DNA of 64,000 nt from Doryteuthis pealeii (taxonomy: Eukaryota; Mollusca; Cephalopoda; Myopsida; Loliginidae): the NCBI GenBank assembly GCA_023376005.1, contig CM042152.1, positions 89,124,187 through 89,188,186 on the forward strand, written 5' to 3'. The stretch's first letter is position 1; each line of letters starts with the position of its first letter. The position numbers were made by a program, and so were the translations under genes. The notes under the pieces are model-generated. The model was not told where the DNA came from and did no database searches. It worked only from the letters and a program-made list of their open reading frames with translations. Shown here one piece after another: positions 31,350-41,702 of this stretch.

Positions 31350-31800
31350 AGAATATACCAACTGCACCTCTGCAGAGGGGTAAGACCCCCCCCATGTGAC
31401 CACCTGTTGGCCATGGGTAGCGGTCCATGATGCTTAATGACAGTAACCTGGTGGATGAGCAGTCCATGACATATGACACTCCACTTAAGCCTTTACTTAG
31501 GCTAGATGGATGGTTGGACAGGCTCCCTCTGATCAATCAGCTGGTCACGTCAAACCCTAGCACCTATATGATTGTCACAACCCTATTGCCTTTATGGCAA
31601 GCCCCAACCCTTTTTATCATATGGGTGCTAGAAGTCTTCATGTCCTGGGAATGACATTAAACACTAAAGGTCAGATTCCAGTTCTGGAGGTCTGGGAAAT
31701 ATGGAACACTCCTTCATTACCATTGCTCCCAAGTCCACTGATCTACATTGGTAGTACCTGTCAGGGTCCCATCTATGGGTTAAATAGAAAATTGTTGATC
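31350..31800 (-). repeat. Dispersed repeat family C, near complete
   Basis: Reverse complement of 24660-25085: CACCTCTGCAGAGGGGTAAG at the left, CCTGTTGGCCATGGGTAG, GATCAATCAGCTGGTCACGT, and AGGTCAGATTCCAGTTCTGG towards the right. Confidence 0.75.
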
Positions 31801-31832
31801 AAAAATAATTTGAGTTTAAAAAGTTTTCTTCT

Positions 31833-32256
31833 TGTTACATAATCTATGCATGGATTATTGTCAACCCCCTGTATTTCTGAAGGGATGGCCCCTTTTCATA
31901 TCACGGGTGGGACTTTCCATGGAATATTACAGAAAAATCCCGCGAAATACGTGAAGTCACGTGGGACCTGGTTGGGTCTCAGTTTTCAGCTTGGACGTCA
32001 GGCAGAGAAGATATATCTGCTTTAGTTGGGGCTTACTGCACACGCGCGTTGTGTTTAGTTAAGTAAATAAAGGTTTAATAAATAATATGGTTTTGTGGTT
32101 GATGAATGTCTTGGCAACAAGACTGACCTAGAAGAAGAAATGAATCAAGGACGACCAGCCAGCAAGAAGAGAGACATAGAAGAGATGCTAGAAGAAGAAC
32201 GTAAGATACCAAAGATGAGCAGAAGAATAATAGAAGTAAAGAAAGGGTATACAACA
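31833..32256 (+). mobile_element. Solo LTR, family 1, TSD TTCT
   Basis: TGTTACATAATCTATGCATG ... GGGTATACAACA, flanked by TTCT at 31829-31832 and 32257-32260. Same layout as 20646-21124. Confidence 0.87.
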
Positions 32257-32569
32257 TTCTAAACTATTGCTATAAATCTTTCAAAACTTTGCCGGCATTA
32301 AATAACCCACCATAGTTGATATGCCATAAAACAAAGCCAACAAAATGCACTTTTGATTAGTTCAGTTAAAATTGGTAAAAATGAATTGGTATGCAGTAAA
32401 TTTGCTGTGGTGAGATCCTTAAATAAAAAAATCAGATTTTATTGATTAAAAACAGATGGTACACTATAAGTACCTATAAAAAAAAAGTTAATAAATTGGT
32501 CACAGTCAGAGATAAAAAAAACATGTCTAATAAAATTACTATTATTAAAAGAATTATAATAAAAAGAAT

Positions 32570-33055
32570 TGCAATCAAAGCTATGTCACAGAAAATTTGT
32601 TTTTCTTACAGTTGATCTTGGCAAAATCGATTTTTGTCTTTCTTAAGTTATGTGTGGGGGGGGGGAAGTATTTTAATTTTTAGGTTTAAATGTTGCTGGT
32701 TGTGCATGTTCATTCAGATAATTTGATGTTGTCTTAATAAAAAAAACTAATATTTACCTTGAAAGATATGGGGTAAATATAACAGTATTTTCACAGTGAT
32801 ATGTAACGTAGTGGTATATGTTGTATAGCGGGTCTCGTAATTCACGACTCTAAAAGTTATGTCACAGAAAATTTGGTTGATCTTGGCAAAATCGATTTTT
32901 GTCTTTCTTAAATTATGTGGGGGTGGGGGAAAGTATTTTAATTTTTAGGTTTAAAGGTTGCTGCTTATTCCTGGTGCATGTTCATTCGGATAATTTGATG
33001 TTGTCTTAATAAAAAAAACTAATATTTACCTTGAAAGATATGAGGTAAATTTACA
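32570..33055 (+). repeat. Direct duplication of about 200 bp with LTR 3 fragment between
   Basis: TTGATCTTGGCAAAATCGAT occurs at about 32611 and 32876, and both copies continue through TTCATTC(A/G)GATAATTTGATG to TACCTTGAAAGATATG. Between them, TGTTGTATAGCGGGTCTCGT (32820) is a piece of LTR family 3. A third partial copy of the unit end is at 33418-33450. Confidence 0.75.
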
Positions 33056-33450
33056 GATTTGTTTGATAGATTTGAGGAAATTCAATATATTTTTTATAAT
33101 TTTGCCTTTTTACCTACTCATACAATTTGGTTCATATGTTGTTGTTTTTTTTCTCTCTGATAGGATTAAAGAGGATTTTTAGATATGTTTCTCTGAAATA
33201 TTTAAGGTTTCCAACGATACCAAATTTAGCTTGGCCGTTTTTATTTCTGGGTCGAGCCCAAAATGAGCTAATTTAATTCACCTATTGAATCAACGCTGAA
33301 GACACGGCTTAGGGACATGAAATAAGTTTAATCTTTTAAAAGTGAGACACAGTTTTAATGGAGAGTTTTCCTTCTCCTAGACTGGTTAACTTACCAAGGC
33401 TAAAGGAATCCAGTCCATCTTAATATTTACCTTGAAAGATATGGGGTAAA
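33056..33450. other. Unassigned, with a SINE scrap
   Basis: GAGTTTTCCTTCTCCTAGAC (about 33362) is a type 1 SINE fragment in reverse. The rest is unrecognised. Confidence 0.5.
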
Positions 33451-33993
33451 TGTAATGTTGTGGTATTTTCACAGTCAAAATGATATATGTAATGCAGTGG
33501 TATATATTGTATAGCGGGTCTCGTCCACGTGCCTCCAAATTCACGACTCTAAAAAGGCATTCTGCACGTGGCCGTCATCTTGTCGATAAAAAAGTACAAC
33601 GCAAGAAATATATCTTCACAAGCTGCTTAAGCTTTTATTTCCAGGTTAGGCTCGTCTCGTGGGTTGTGTTGGAGAGGAGGAAAGGCCGAGAGAGGAGAGA
33701 GAAACTATTAAACTACCGTAATCCCACACAGGACCAAGGACAGGTCTTAACCCTAGGCTGTCCCAAATCGAAAAAGACCCGGTACCTTTCTTCGTTGTTC
33801 CATGTCACCACGTGACTTCCGGTTCCAATCAACACCCAAAACTTCCGGTTGACACTCAATTCTCCATTCGGGAGTCATGCCCCGGACAAATTGTTTTGTG
33901 TTCATTACTCTTTTTAAAACCTTTACTCTCTCACTTATTTCTTTCTTCCTCCCCCTTCCATTAGTAGTCCTTGCCAAATTCAATCTTGCTACA
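33451..33993 (-). mobile_element. Solo LTR, family 3, TSD TAAA
   Basis: Plus-strand edges TGTAATGTTGTGG and TTGCTACA; flanks TAAA (33447-33450 and 33994-33997). The empty site survives nearby: GATATGAGGTAAATTTACAG at about 33036, whereas here GGTAAA and TAAATTTACAG are split by the LTR. The other copy is 52945-53458 on the plus strand. Confidence 0.85.
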
Positions 33994-34046
33994 TAAATTT
34001 ACAGATTTGTTTGATAGATTTGAGGAAATTCATATATATGATGAAA

Positions 34047-34101
34047 GATCACCAAAGTTAAGTAGCAATTATCCTGTTCAATATTTAATTGGGTGACCAC
34101 T
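34047..34101 (+). pseudogene. 5S rRNA-like fragment (possible 5S-derived SINE head)
   Basis: GATCACCAAAGTTAAGTAGC and, after a diverged middle, TTAATTGGGTGACCAC match the internal promoter part of eukaryotic 5S rRNA (A-box region AGTTAAGC and C-box region GGGTGACC), in order and at about the right spacing. The outer parts of the rRNA are missing. The sequence that follows could be a SINE body, but I have no second copy to prove it. Confidence 0.6.
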
Positions 34102-34289
34102 TGTTGTATCATCGAGAGAAATGATACACAGAAGAAACTGTTATTCAGCGCCAGTATCTGGTGCTAACAGATAAATACAAAGAACACAGAACAATAAGTT
34201 ACAAAACAATTAACAAGACAACTTACAAGAAACAGAGGAGGGTAAAATGCGGTATAGCCAAATGTAGTAAGATCAGTCCGAATATTAAT

Positions 34290-34625
34290 AATCTTGTAAT
34301 GGTTAATAAAATGGCAGTTGCCTTTTGTTTTAAAAAGGGGAGAGTAAGAATTCCAATAATACAGAAACGAAAAACCAACAGACGCTGAATTCAAAAATCG
34401 AGCGCCAAAAAGAAGCGTGAATTTCAGCAGTTTTGAGGATGACAAAAATAAAATAAAATTTATTGTTCTGTAATGGTTAATAAAATGGCAGTTGCCGATT
34501 TTTTTAAAAAGGGGGAGGAAGAATCCCAAAAATACAGTAACGGAAACCAACAGACGCTGAATTCAAAAATCAACGCCCAAAAAGAAGAAGCGGGAATTTC
34601 AGCAGTTTTGAGGATGACAAGCAAG
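34290..34625 (+). repeat. Direct duplication, period about 173 bp
   Basis: TAATGGTTAATAAAATGGCA at 34298 and 34471; both units end TTTCAGCAGTTTTGAGGATG. Follows the 5S-like fragment. No coding potential. Confidence 0.8.
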
Positions 34626-34928
34626 TAGTCGTCACACAACAAGTCAGCTCCATTATCAGAAAATGAAAGAAGATAAAATATGAACTATTATTACCAAAAT
34701 ATAAAAGAAAGGACTTTGCCCGGTATGCTGTTCTACATTTCTGTAACTTTGTTTAATACACATTGTTTATTTTAATACGACTTTGTCATTTTTCCATTGT
34801 GTTGAGTCTTGTTTAAAGTTAGTAAGATGTGTACAACCTATATATAAAATATATATAACTCACAACTTGCTACAATCTTATTAATCCACTGTTGAAGTCT
34901 TTAATCGTAGGTTATTTAAAGCTATAGG

Positions 34929-35082
34929 CCAGGCAGTCTGGTTGAGTGTTGAAGGGGTGTTGTTTTTGCATCTGAGGTGGAGTGCTATTTCTACCATCAG
35001 CTCCCCACTTAACCACACAGATCCCTGTGCTACTCATATGCTGAGTTGGTGAGGGGCTGGTATCGAACCAGGAACCTTGTTA
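34929..35082 (-). repeat. tRNA-Lys-type SINE (type 2) fragment
   Basis: GCATCTGAGGTGGAGTGC, CTACCATCAGCTCCCCACTT and GGTATCGAACCAGGAACC on the plus strand. The A-box end is missing. Confidence 0.7.
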
Positions 35083-35144
35083 AAGACTGCAACTTATATT
35101 TATAGGCTATTCCAAAACAGCAGCCACTCTATAACACTAGTCTT

Positions 35145-35290
35145 GTAGTATTAACTGATTATTTTTGGTTGGTACGACTATTCTGGTCTTTTCTTTTTTT
35201 CATTATTTTTTTCCCCAGGTGATGTTTGGTAGTATATTTTTACAATCAAACTATTTGCCATTTTTTTCTTACCATGAGGAACAGCAGATA
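35145..35290 (+). repeat. Copy of the repeat at 27990-28180
   Basis: TTGTAGTATTAACTGATTAT and TTTGGTAGTATATTTTTACA in the same order, without the palindrome partner. Confidence 0.65.
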
Positions 35291-35815
35291 CTGTAAGAGG
35301 CCTGATCATTTGTTTATCAAAATAACTTGATTTGGCATAAAATTAACCCAAAAGGGTTGATATGCCGTAAAACAAAACAACCAATTCTATTTTTTCAGAT
35401 TGATTCTCTTTGGATTTTTTGAACAGGTACTTTTTAAAATTCCAAAACAACACTTAAGATTTCTGAAAATGCCAGACCAATTCCCAGACAAAAGATTTAA
35501 TTCAATTCGGCTCCATTTTTGGAACAAAAAAAGTAACATAGTTTCTGGTTCTGTCAATATGCATTAAGTATGTTACAGTACTTAACATCCATTTCTTAGA
35601 AACAGCTGGAAATAACTTGGTTGTCTGAGGTTTTCAAAAAACGAAATGTTGTGCCCAACATTAGTTTATTGAAAGTAATAATTGTCATTTACTAAGCTTA
35701 GTCCTTTGATTGCTTATGGCACCTGCTGTTTCTAAGTGGTTACCCACCAACTTCAGAGAAGACTAAGAAAACCAATGAATGCACTGGCTGAAATAAAGAA
35801 ATTATAGTAACAAAG
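35291..35815. other. No gene recognised
   Basis: Holds a TTTGG-type repeat scrap near 35330 and a stretch repeated at about 40000-40160 (ATTAGTTTATTGAAAG, TAATTGTCATTTACTAAGC). Nothing coding. Confidence 0.5.
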
Positions 35816-35819
35816 TTTG

Positions 35820-36130
35820 TAGAATAATCATACTAAGTTCCAGTTACTGTCCAATTTTTAAGACAATGCAACAAGTAGCTGTAACTCAATACAGATCTAA
35901 CCTTGCTGCAATCCTACTGCAGAGTATGCCAGAGTATTTATGAAGCCTCATAACATCATAGAAACCAAGCAGCCAATCAGGACTCAAGGAATTTAATCAC
36001 CCAAATACATGAATGGACTATTCTTGAGTCCCATAAGTACCAGCTATCTTGGGCACTAGTTCATTTGTGCTTAGCCAGTTGCTATTGGCTAAACCAACAT
36101 TATACTGACTGACTGACTGACTTCAACATG
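35820..36130 (+). repeat. Dispersed repeat family D with CCAAT and TATA-like sites
   Basis: Reverse complement of 62555-62870: AAGCAGCCAATCAGGACTCA, TATTTATGAAGCCTCATAAC and GACTGACTGACTGACTTC. Read on the minus strand, ATTGGCT lies about 40 bp before CATAAATA, an arrangement like an LTR promoter. Confidence 0.6.
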
Positions 36131-36244
36131 GCGCTGTGAACAGGATTGATTTTAAAATAATAACAGAACTTTGGATAATATTGAGGAAGGGGGAAGAACT
36201 AATGGTTTAAAATGCAAGAATCAAAAAAAATAATGATGAGATAT

Positions 36245-36780
36245 GCAATCCTGTAAGTGAATGGTATGGCATGTCAACCCATCCAGGGTTATTTTATGCC
36301 AAGCGGTAGGTTGTGAGGGAAGGTCAAATTTATTGTTACGTCTTTTTTCCAAGGATTTTTTTGATTTTTACAGTAGATTGTTTGCAGTTGTTTGTTGCTA
36401 AGTGGATTGGAAATCAATTTAAGGAATAAGTTTATTGGGTAAAGTTCAATTTTTTATAAGCAATAGTTAGGTAGAAAGTTTTTTTAAACAATATTTATAA
36501 CCAAATGGGACCCTAATAGGTACTACCACTCCAGATCAGAGTGGGCCTGGGAGCAATGGGGATGAAGGGATGCTCCACATTCCCCAGACCTCCAGAACTG
36601 GAACCTCACCATCAGATAGAGTTTAACATCATACCCAGGACAGGAAGACCATCAGCCACTGCCTTCTAGCACCCATGTGATAAAAGGGATTGGGGCTTGC
36701 CATAAGGACAATAGAGTTGGGGGCAATCATATAGGTGCTAGGGCTTGACATGACCAGCTGATTGATCAGAGGAGAAGAAA
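36245..36780 (+). repeat. Dispersed repeat family C
   Basis: ATGGCATGTCAACCCATCCA, TAGGTACTACCACTCCAGAT and GACATGACCAGCTGATTGAT; cut before its 3' end. Confidence 0.7.
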
Positions 36781-36803
36781 GATGAGTTGAGAAAGTTTAA
36801 CAT

Positions 36804-37323
36804 TGTTGTATAGCGGCCTTCTTCGCTACTCTAAATCATGTATCTGTATACGTTGCGGGTATATATGGTCATGCAGCGAAGTATGTAGTAGTCAGCTACT
36901 ACTGACTACTGGACTTCAATAAACAACAGATACGTATGTACAAAGATAGGACCCTTCTTTATTTTCTTCGCTGTGTGGGTGGTAAAGGCGTAGAGCTTCA
37001 CAATGAAAATGCTGGTGGCTGGCTAAGAGCGCAGTGTTCACAATGAGTGCTCGAGGGGTGTTTGCTGACGGAAGACGTGAAGTGTCCTTTTGGCTGCTGA
37101 CTGGCGTCTCGAATCTTCTCGCCTTTATATTGATAGATACTCCTCCGCATCTTTATCTTTTGATCTGATAACGGACATTTGTTATAAATTTCTTTATCTT
37201 CTCCCTGCTTCCTTGACTGGAAACTGTCTTTTCCGCTTTCTCTTTCTTTTTAAATATATATTCTTATCTTTCTCTTTGTCCCTCTGCCGGAAGCTCCGTC
37301 TTCCGGGCGAGGACAATACAACA
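36804..37323. mobile_element. Solo LTR, family 5, TSD AACAT
   Basis: Tips TGTTGTATAG ... GACAATACAACA are an 8-bp inverted pair, flanked by AACAT on both sides (36799-36803, 37324-37328). 520 bp, GC-richer than its flanks. Five-bp duplication and TG/CA tips fit an LTR of Gypsy or BEL type. It contains an 88-codon open frame without meaning. Confidence 0.82.
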
Positions 37324-37589
37324 AACATATCATCCAGTATGCTAGGTGTAACATGATATACTTAATCTACCGAATTCAACTGAAATCAGCAGATCACCAG
37401 ATTTGATTGGCCATCTAAGTGGTAATTGGATCTGGCAAGATAATGTCAGTCATGCAAGGTGAAAATCGGGGCTGGGTGTTCTGTGTACATTAATATAAGA
37501 TGGCACATTTCTCGATTCATCCTCTCTTTTGATGAGCAAATAAATGATTAAAAAAGAAAAGATAGTTTCAACGAGAATGAAGAAACTAC

Positions 37590-37736
37590 TGTGGGGATTT
37601 AAAATAAATAAAAAGTTCTGAGCGTTTGGGCGCTAGTGTTCAGACTTAACAGGCAGAGGAATAAAGTCTTCATCTATACTTCGAAACAGTTGTGTCTTGT
37701 TATTTCTCTTCATATCCTCATTTAATATACCCTATA
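37590..37736 (+). repeat. 5' LTR of a deleted Gypsy element
   Basis: 147 bp from TGTGGGGATTTAAAATAAAT to TAATATACCCTATA; nearly identical to the 3' LTR. Preceded by the target duplication CTAC (37586-37589). Confidence 0.85.
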
Positions 37737-37739
37737 AAT

Positions 37740-37757
37740 TGGTGACCCTGACGTGAT
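37740..37757 (+). promoter_or_regulatory. Primer binding site
   Basis: TGGTGACCCTGACGTGAT starts 3 nt after the 5' LTR. This is the tRNA primer site form (TGGTGACCCCGACGTGAT) common in Gypsy elements of animals, with one difference. Confidence 0.8.
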
Positions 37758-38145
37758 ACCTCTAGAAGCTGTATATTCTGGACCATACAAAGCTATAAGA
37801 AAAGAACACAAATATTTTGTCATAGAGACATTGACAGGTGCGGAACAAACAGTTTCAATTGAAAGATTGAAACCAGCAATACTCACTCATGCTCACAACA
37901 AAAATAAAAACCCCAAACATAGCCCAACAACAAAACAAATATACCACCCTTTCCAACATCAGAAACACAGCAAGACACACCACAAGAACCGATCAGGTAG
38001 ACGTATTCGTTTTGCCAGACATAATGATTATTTTTACTACACATATAAAAAAAATAACACACACCTTACAAAAAAAAAAACCCAAAAAAAAACAAACTCA
38101 CTGGTGCATCCTTACGGTAGCTCCGCTACTTGGTTGGGGATGTAT
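37755..38145 (+). pseudogene. Gypsy integrase C-terminal remnant
   Basis: The frame PLEAVYSGPYKAIRKEHKYF ... TVSIERLKPA is the SH3-like C-terminal part of a Gypsy integrase, whose usual form ends in (V/I)S(I/V)xRLKPA. It is followed by a basic tail with RSGRRIRFARH and Lys-rich repeats, ending shortly before the 3' LTR. There is no start codon: the primer site is joined directly to this segment, so gag, protease, RT, RNase H and the integrase catalytic core were deleted, leaving about 390 bp between the LTRs. This mini-element cannot code for movement but keeps both LTRs, the primer site and a purine-rich stretch (GGTTGGGGATGTA) before the 3' LTR, so it could in principle be mobilised by a full relative. 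Confidence 0.85.
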
Positions 38146-38294
38146 TGTGGGGATTTAAAATTAAATAAAAAGTTCTGAGCGTCTGGACACTAGCGTCCAG
38201 ACTTAACGGGCAGTGGAATAAAGTTTTCATCTATACCTCAAAAACAGTTGTGTCTTGTTATTTCTCTTCATATCCTCATTTAATATACCCTATA
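38146..38294 (+). repeat. 3' LTR of a deleted Gypsy element
   Basis: 149 bp, TGTGGGGATTTAAAATTAAA to TAATATACCCTATA, followed by CTAC (38295-38298), the same four bases as before the 5' LTR. The few differences from the 5' LTR imply a fairly recent insertion. Confidence 0.87.
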
Positions 38295-38304
38295 CTACCT
38301 TACA

Positions 38305-38545
38305 TGTTGTGTCCAATATCCATTTTCACCTGCTTCAATGGCCTCAAAAACTGAATGGAGAGAATAAAGCAACAGATGTGGGATTTTTTAATTAATGTTT
38401 CTCCTCCCCTATCTGATGATTAGCCATTACTGTTCATAGCAGTCATTGGTGACTATGCTACAAATACAAGTCAGGTGAATTCAGTGGAGCACCACTTCTA
38501 CCATCAGCTCCCCACTTTACCACATGGATCCCTGTGCTACTCATA
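38305..38545 (+). repeat. Repeat E copy 1 plus SINE type 2 scrap
   Basis: CATGTTGTGTCCAATATCCA to GCAGTCATTGGTGACTATGC recurs at 39440-39615. At 38485-38540 CACTTCTACCATCAGCTCCC is a small type 2 SINE piece. Confidence 0.65.
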
Positions 38546-38599
38546 TGCTACAAATACGAGTCAGGTGAATTCATATATGTTGGATTATTTTATGGTATA

Positions 38600-38825
38600 A
38601 GTAAGTAACAAGAGTCGTTGGGGTGACCTAAAGTCGGTATCAGCCAGACAGCGAGGGAGTCTATCCCCTTTTCCCTAGCGCTAGACCAAGAAGATTGTTT
38701 TTGCATTTGAAGTGGAGCACCACTTCTACCATCAGCTCCCCACTTTACAACACAGATCCCTGTGCTACTCATATGCTGAGTTGGTGAGGAGCCAGTGTCG
38801 AACCAGGAACCTTGTGGTTCCCAGA
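38600..38825 (-). repeat. tRNA-Lys-type SINE (type 2)
   Basis: GTAAGTAACAAGAGTCGTTG start (plus view), AGTCTATCCCCTTTTCCCTA, and GTGTCGAACCAGGAACCTTG. It stops before the A-box. Confidence 0.8.
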
Positions 38826-38859
38826 GTGTGTTAAAGACTGCAACTTATATTTATAGGCT

Positions 38860-39335
38860 GTTCCAAAACAGCAGTGGCTAAATCAACCAATCAAAAACGC
38901 CCAAACATGTATTTAATTTATTATTTAAAGGCATTGATAAAATAAGATGAGGATTAAAACTGACACTACATCTTTCTACTTAAAGAATCTCCACTGTAAA
39001 ACTGCTTTCACCTACAGCCCTAAAATGGCCACACAAATCATAACCTTTTTTATTTAACAATCAGCGGACAAGGATTAAAACTAACACTACATCTTTCTTT
39101 TTCAGAAACTATCAAACTTTATGCCACAAGGGATCTCCACTGTAAAACTTCTTTCACCTACAGCCCTAAAATGGCCACATAAATCGTATGCTTTTTTATT
39201 TAACAATCAGCGGACAAGGATTAAAACTGACACTACATCTTTCTATTTTAAGAAACTATCAAACTTTATGCCACAAGGGATCTCCACTGTAAAACTGCTT
39301 TCAACTACAGCCCAAAAATGGCCACATGAATCGTA
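38860..39335 (+). repeat. Repeat family B with a 145-bp tandem array
   Basis: AATCAGCGGACAAGGATTAA at 39059 and 39204, and CCACAAGGGATCTCCACTGT at 39124 and 39269, give a period of 145 bp. A first, shorter unit starts near 38943. The left part matches 13800-14080 in reverse. Confidence 0.8.
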
Positions 39336-39439
39336 ACAATATAAATACAGCAATACTTCTTTTTCGTGTGCTTAAGAGAGCACAACAAAGGTTAGAAAGA
39401 TAAACAGAGATCAAAATCAAAGAGGAGAGAAGATGAAAC

Positions 39440-39615
39440 CCCCTTTCATGTTGTGTCCATTATCCATTTTCACCTGCTGCCACAGCCTCAGGAACTGAAT
39501 GGAGAGGATAAAGCAACAGATGTGGTTTTTTTGTTTGTGTTTCTCCCCCTGCCCCCATCTGATGATTAGCAATCACCAACATAGCAGTCATTGGTGACTA
39601 TGCTACCAGTCAGGT
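39440..39615 (+). repeat. Repeat E copy 2
   Basis: GTTGTGTCCATTATCCATTT ... GCAGTCATTGGTGACTATGC, as at 38305. A flanking motif, TGCTTAAGAGAGCACAACAA, occurs both at 39370 and 39650. Confidence 0.65.
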
Positions 39616-39765
39616 GAATTTATAGAACTATAGCAATACTTTCTTTTAGTGTGCTTAAGAGAGCACAACAAAAGTTAGAAAGAGAAACAGAGATCAAAAT
39701 CAAAAGAAGAGAGGAGATGAGTCTGATGGAACAATTACTATATATAATATATATATATATATTTT

Positions 39766-39893
39766 ACCTACCTCATACTGTCGGATTTTACTCCAACCAT
39801 CCTATCTTCATATATATATATATATATACTATATATATATATATATGAAGATAGGATGGTTCGAGTAAAATCTGACAGTATGAGGTAGGTAAA
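39766..39893. repeat. Palindrome with (TA)n centre
   Basis: CTACCTCATACTGTCGGATT and its complement at 39874-39893, arms about 48 bp, AT-run centre. ATCCGAC next to (TA)n is the shared terminal motif of the hammerhead-related elements. Confidence 0.8.
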
Positions 39894-40964
39894 AGGATGG
39901 TGGTCATTTTTTAAAGTGAAGTTTAACAAGTTTGAATTCAGAGTTTTCCTTCTCCTAAACCTAAAAATGGTAACAGGTGCTATCAAGATGCATTTATGAC
40001 AGTATAGTACTTAACATCCAATTCTTATAAACAGTTGGAAATTTCTTGGTGGTTTGAGGCTTAAAAAAAAACCCAACCTTATGCCAAACATTAGTTTATT
40101 GAAAGAAATAATTGTCATTTACTAAGCTTAGGTACTAAGCACTGGTTGAAATAAAGAAATTACATCAACAAAGTTGAAGATACATTTTGAAATAATGATA
40201 GAACTTTGGTTAATATTGAGGAAGTGTGAGAAATTAACTATTCAAAATGCAGGAATCAAAACAATAATGATGATGATATGCAGTATTATAAGTGAAAGTT
40301 ATGAATTTAAAAAATCCAAAAAAATGATGAGTTGAAAAAGTTCAACATCTATTCCAGTGGGCTAGGTGTAACATGATACGCAGAGAAGACAAGAAAACCT
40401 AAAAAAATCCACAACGTAAAATGCACCAGGTTCAAACACAAAGTAAAAACCAGAAATTGAAATACTGATTTTCAAAAAGTACAGATCACATCCAGTTGCA
40501 AGATTGGTGCAACATAATCTTCCCACCTTAATCTTAGTTCATTTAATCTTGTGTTAGAGTTAGCTAATCTTAGTAAATATTTATAACCAGATAATCTGAC
40601 CTGTGCTCTAAAGTTTCAATTCTTCGTATGTGGTTCCTGTTTTAATCAGATTCTATTCATCCCAAGAAATTATACATTCGTTGGACGTACTAACCTTTTG
40701 AAAATTAGAAAAAAGGAAAAGAATTTAGAAAATATTACATAATTTCTCCAAAAAGGTCAAAACTGCAATTTCATTAATTACAAATAATATTTTCCTCTGT
40801 TCTTTCTCTCCACAAAGAAATATTCTGTTTTTCAAAATGAGAAAAAGAAAAACTATTTTAAAAGGTCATGAAAAGGTAACCCAAGATTTTCAAAGAAAAT
40901 ATCTTTTGTTTTGCAACAAACATTATCAAATTTTCTATCAATATAAACATTCAATCTTATGTTT
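39894..40964. other. No gene recognised
   Basis: A SINE scrap (GAATTCAGAGTTTTCCTTCT, about 39936), a diverged duplicate of 35570-35830 and 36170-36240, then AT-rich unassigned DNA. Confidence 0.55.
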
Positions 40965-41122
40965 TTTTTCCTGATCTTATCAATCCAACTCTTTGCTTGT
41001 ATTAAAGGGAGTTTTTAAAAATAACATATTTGTATGAAAAAAATAAAATCCCTATAGATTTTATTTTAAGTTTAATATTATGATGCAGGGATGTCATTAA
41101 TTTCAAATTGTGATATCAAATC
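40965..41122 (+). repeat. Direct repeat F, copy 1
   Basis: CCTGATCTTATCAATCCAAC ... GATATCAAA, recurring almost unchanged at 41703-41853. The two copies bracket the tRNA-like head and hammerhead at 41407-41531. Confidence 0.85.
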
Positions 41123-41406
41123 TTTAGTCATGACAAAAATATTGTGTACAACATACCACCTTTCAAAGATTTAAAATTTACTATTAAATTTTTAAGGGAA
41201 TATAAAAGACACTCAATTGAATCAGAGAAAAGACCTTTTCTCTTTTTTTTTTGCATCAATTCAAAGAAAAATATTGTTTTTAAAACTACAAAAAATCAAC
41301 ATTCTACAAAATTTATTTTTTTAGATTTTAGAAAATGACTTTTAAATTTTCCAATAACTTTTATTGATTTTTAAAATTTTTATATATATATATATATATA
41401 TATAAA

Positions 41407-41480
41407 AAAATTTGTAGGGGTAAGACGCTTGCTTGTCGATCTGACAGACAGGTTTCAAATCACACACGAGGCGGTCTTCG
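41407..41480 (+). repeat. tRNA-like head next to hammerhead
   Basis: GTAGGGGTAAGACGCTTGCT with a B-box-like CAGGTTTCAAATCACAC about 40 nt later has the spacing of a tRNA-derived Pol III promoter, though the A-box is poor. The ribozyme begins 10 nt after it. (TA)n precedes it at 41382-41402. Confidence 0.5.
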
Positions 41481-41489
41481 TATCTATAG

Positions 41490-41531
41490 CTCTGCTGATG
41501 AGGCCTAATAGGCTGAAATGTACATACAGAG
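41490..41531 (+). ncRNA. Hammerhead ribozyme, type I
   Basis: Stem I CTCTG (41490-41494) / CAGAG (41527-41531), perfect. Core CTGATGA at 41495-41501. Stem II GGCC/GGCT around TAATA (G-U closing pair). GAA at 41515-41517. Stem III ATG/CAT, 41518-41525. H17 is A41526, so cleavage is predicted between 41526 and 41527 (AUA). All 13 or so invariant core positions are present. Hammerheads are self-cleaving RNAs; those of metazoan retroelements are usually type I with a very short stem III, as here. Confidence 0.8.
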
Positions 41532-41648
41532 ATTGATTTTTCTCGATTTGTTTAGCCTTACATTTAAATAGTTAAATCTCGCCTAATTAATTATTAATGA
41601 ATTAACTTTCAAAAAATTAGGTTCGACTTCAATTAAGTACATATTCTC

Positions 41649-41687
<39 letters not shown>

Positions 41688-41702
41688 AATGCCCAACATT
41701 TT
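41532..41702 (+). repeat. Body following the hammerhead, and (TA)n
   Basis: TTTTTCTCGATTTGTTTAGC, CGCCTAATTAATTATTAATG and AGTACATATTCTCCC also occur in the fold-back element at 16950-17158. (TA)n at 41652-41685. Confidence 0.7.

Noticed and set aside
37090..37356. 88-codon frame as a protein
   Set aside because: It lies within a solo LTR and has no recognisable domain.
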